Notes under the pieces: generated by a model
Databases searched by the model: none
Told to the model about the DNA's origin: nothing
Seen by the model: only the letters and a program-made list of their open reading frames with translations
Made by a program: the position numbers and the translations under genes
Shown: positions 62,822 to 64,000 of the stretch, one piece after another
Numbering within the stretch: the stretch's first letter is position 1
Layout: every line of letters starts with the position of its first letter
Origin: Hyphomicrobium facile
GTDB lineage: Bacteria > Pseudomonadota > Alphaproteobacteria > Rhizobiales > Hyphomicrobiaceae
Assembly: GCF_900116175.1 (NCBI RefSeq)
Contig: NZ_FPCH01000001.1
Location: 1,180,501-1,244,500, forward strand
Length of the DNA stretch: 64,000 nucleotides
Direction of reading: 5' to 3'

Positions 62822-64000
62822 ATGACTTCCCCGACCAAGGCCGCGCCGAAGCGCGACGAAGACAAGATTATCATTTTTGATACAACCTTGCGCGACGGCG
62901 AGCAGTGTCCCGGCGCAACGATGACGTTCGAGGAGAAGCTGCAGGTCGCCGAGCTTCTCGATGCGATGGGCGTCGACGTTATCGAGGCAGGTTTTCCGAT
63001 CGCATCGGAAGGCGACTTCGAGGCGGTGACCGAGATCGCCAAGCTCGCCAAGCAGTCGGTCATCTGCGGTCTTGCCCGCGCGAACTTCAACGACATTGAC
63101 CGGGCGGGCGAAGCCATCAAGCCGGCGAAGCGCGGCCGCATTCATACGTTCATCGGGACCTCGCCGCTCCACCGCCAGCATCAGCTGCAGCTCACCCAGG
63201 AGCAGGTGCACGAGCGTGTCGTCGCGTCGGTGACGCGGGCGCGCGGCTACACCGACGACGTCGAGTGGAGCGCGATGGACGCGACGCGCACCGAGCATGA
63301 TTATCTCTGCCGGGTCGTCGAAGCGGCGATCAAGGCCGGCGCCACGACGATCAACATTCCCGATACGGTCGGCTACGCGCTGCCGGAAGAGTATTTCGAC
63401 CTCATCACGATGCTGAAGACGCGCGTTCCCGGCATGGACAAGGTCGTGATCTCGACCCATTGCCACGACGATCTGGGTCTTGCCGTCGCCAACTCGCTCG
63501 CGGGCGTTCGCGCCGGCGCGCGGCAGATCGAATGCACGATCAACGGTCTCGGCGAACGCGCAGGCAACGCCGCCTTGGAAGAGATCGTCATGGCCATTCG
63601 CACGCGCCACGATCTCATGCCGTACACCACGGGCATTCAGTCCGAGATGCTGGCGCGGGCTTCGAAGCTCGTTTCGGCGGTGACGAATTTCCCGGTGCAA
63701 TACAACAAGGCGATCGTCGGCCGGAACGCTTTCGCGCACGAGAGCGGCATCCATCAGGACGGCGTTTTGAAGAACACCGAGACCTACGAGATCATGACGC
63801 CGGAGTCCGTCGGCGTCGGAAAATCGTCACTGGTCATGGGCAAGCACTCGGGGCGGGCGGCGTTCAAGTCGAAGCTGAAAGAACTCGGCTATACGCTCGG
63901 CGACAATGCGATGGAGGATGCCTTCAATCGCTTCAAGGCGCTCGCCGATCGCAAGAAGCATGTCTATGACGAGGATATCGAAGCCCTTGTCGACGACGGC
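62822..64000 (+). CDS. leuA: 2-isopropylmalate synthase, 5' part (runs off right edge)
   Basis: 393 codons visible from ATG 62822 (AAGGA upstream); the frame is open at the window end. First committed step of leucine synthesis, joining acetyl-CoA and 2-oxoisovalerate. TIM-barrel core: IIIFDTTLRDGEQCPGATM, EAGFPIASEGDF, the metal-site STHCHDDLGLAVANS and QIECTINGLGERAGNAALEE, then NAFAHESGIHQDGVLKN and MGKHSGRAAFKSKL. The C-terminal regulatory (LeuA dimer) domain that binds leucine lies beyond the window. Confidence 0.97.
   Translation, partial: MTSPTKAAPKRDEDKIIIFDTTLRDGEQCPGATMTFEEKLQVAELLDAMGVDVIEAGFPIASEGDFEAVTEIAKLAKQSVICGLARANFNDIDRAGEAIKPAKRGRIHTFIGTSPLHRQHQLQLTQEQVHERVVASVTRARGYTDDVEWSAMDATRTEHDYLCRVVEAAIKAGATTINIPDTVGYALPEEYFDLITMLKTRVPGMDKVVISTHCHDDLGLAVANSLAGVRAGARQIECTINGLGERAGNAALEEIVMAIRTRHDLMPYTTGIQSEMLARASKLVSAVTNFPVQYNKAIVGRNAFAHESGIHQDGVLKNTETYEIMTPESVGVGKSSLVMGKHSGRAAFKSKLKELGYTLGDNAMEDAFNRFKALADRKKHVYDEDIEALVDDG

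Overview
The window reads as chromosomal DNA of a GC-rich alphaproteobacterium of the order Hyphomicrobiales. A Hyphomicrobium-like methylotroph is my best guess. The reasons are the recA-alaS-icd order, the pur genes with a DUF1476 (F1-ATPase inhibitor zeta) gene and bolA-grxD nearby, an orphan pqqA peptide gene, a MeaB-type GTPase and many small secreted proteins. Nothing in the window looks like a prophage, IS element, CRISPR array, rRNA or tRNA.

Layout. 1-9 kb: the 3' part of recA, alaS, icd (reverse strand), a TrmJ-type RNA methyltransferase with an unusual N-terminal extension, and rpsD. 9-15 kb: an MHS-family transporter, a GST, a PqiA-like membrane protein, a DmpA/P1-type peptidase, grxD and bolA. 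15-30 kb: a purine block on the reverse strand (purC, purS, purQ, purL) spread out by small secreted or membrane proteins and intergenic palindromic repeats. pqqA, an FKBP isomerase and two DUF305 paralogues lie here, with the zeta inhibitor gene divergent from purC. 30-37 kb: a compact reverse operon of two PAP2 phosphatases, a GT2-GtrA polyprenyl-phosphate sugar synthase and a GT39 transferase, which looks like an envelope lipid or lipid A glycosylation module, followed by purB. 37-50 kb: a CDGSH Fe-S protein, an APC permease, CorA, MeaB, an OafA-like acyltransferase, LOG, an Ala/Glu-rich LysM protein and an Atm1-type ABC exporter. 50-64 kb: an OprB porin, miaA and branched-chain amino acid synthesis (ilvI, ilvH, ilvC, start of leuA), with a Nudix hydrolase, a PhzF protein and a cytochrome b561.

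How it fits together. Purine synthesis is represented by PurS, PurQ and PurL (the three-part FGAM synthase), PurC (the SAICAR step) and PurB. The right end carries acetohydroxyacid synthase, ketol-acid reductoisomerase and isopropylmalate synthase. BolA and Grx4 are a known Fe-S/iron partner pair. Much of the rest is secreted or envelope protein of unknown function.

Most notable are the orphan pqqA, a likely DUF433-SPOUT fusion, a terminator whose 3' arm is the miaA ribosome binding site, the PAP2/GT2-GtrA/GT39 operon, several dispersed palindromic repeat families, and a hairpin-dense non-coding region after ilvC.
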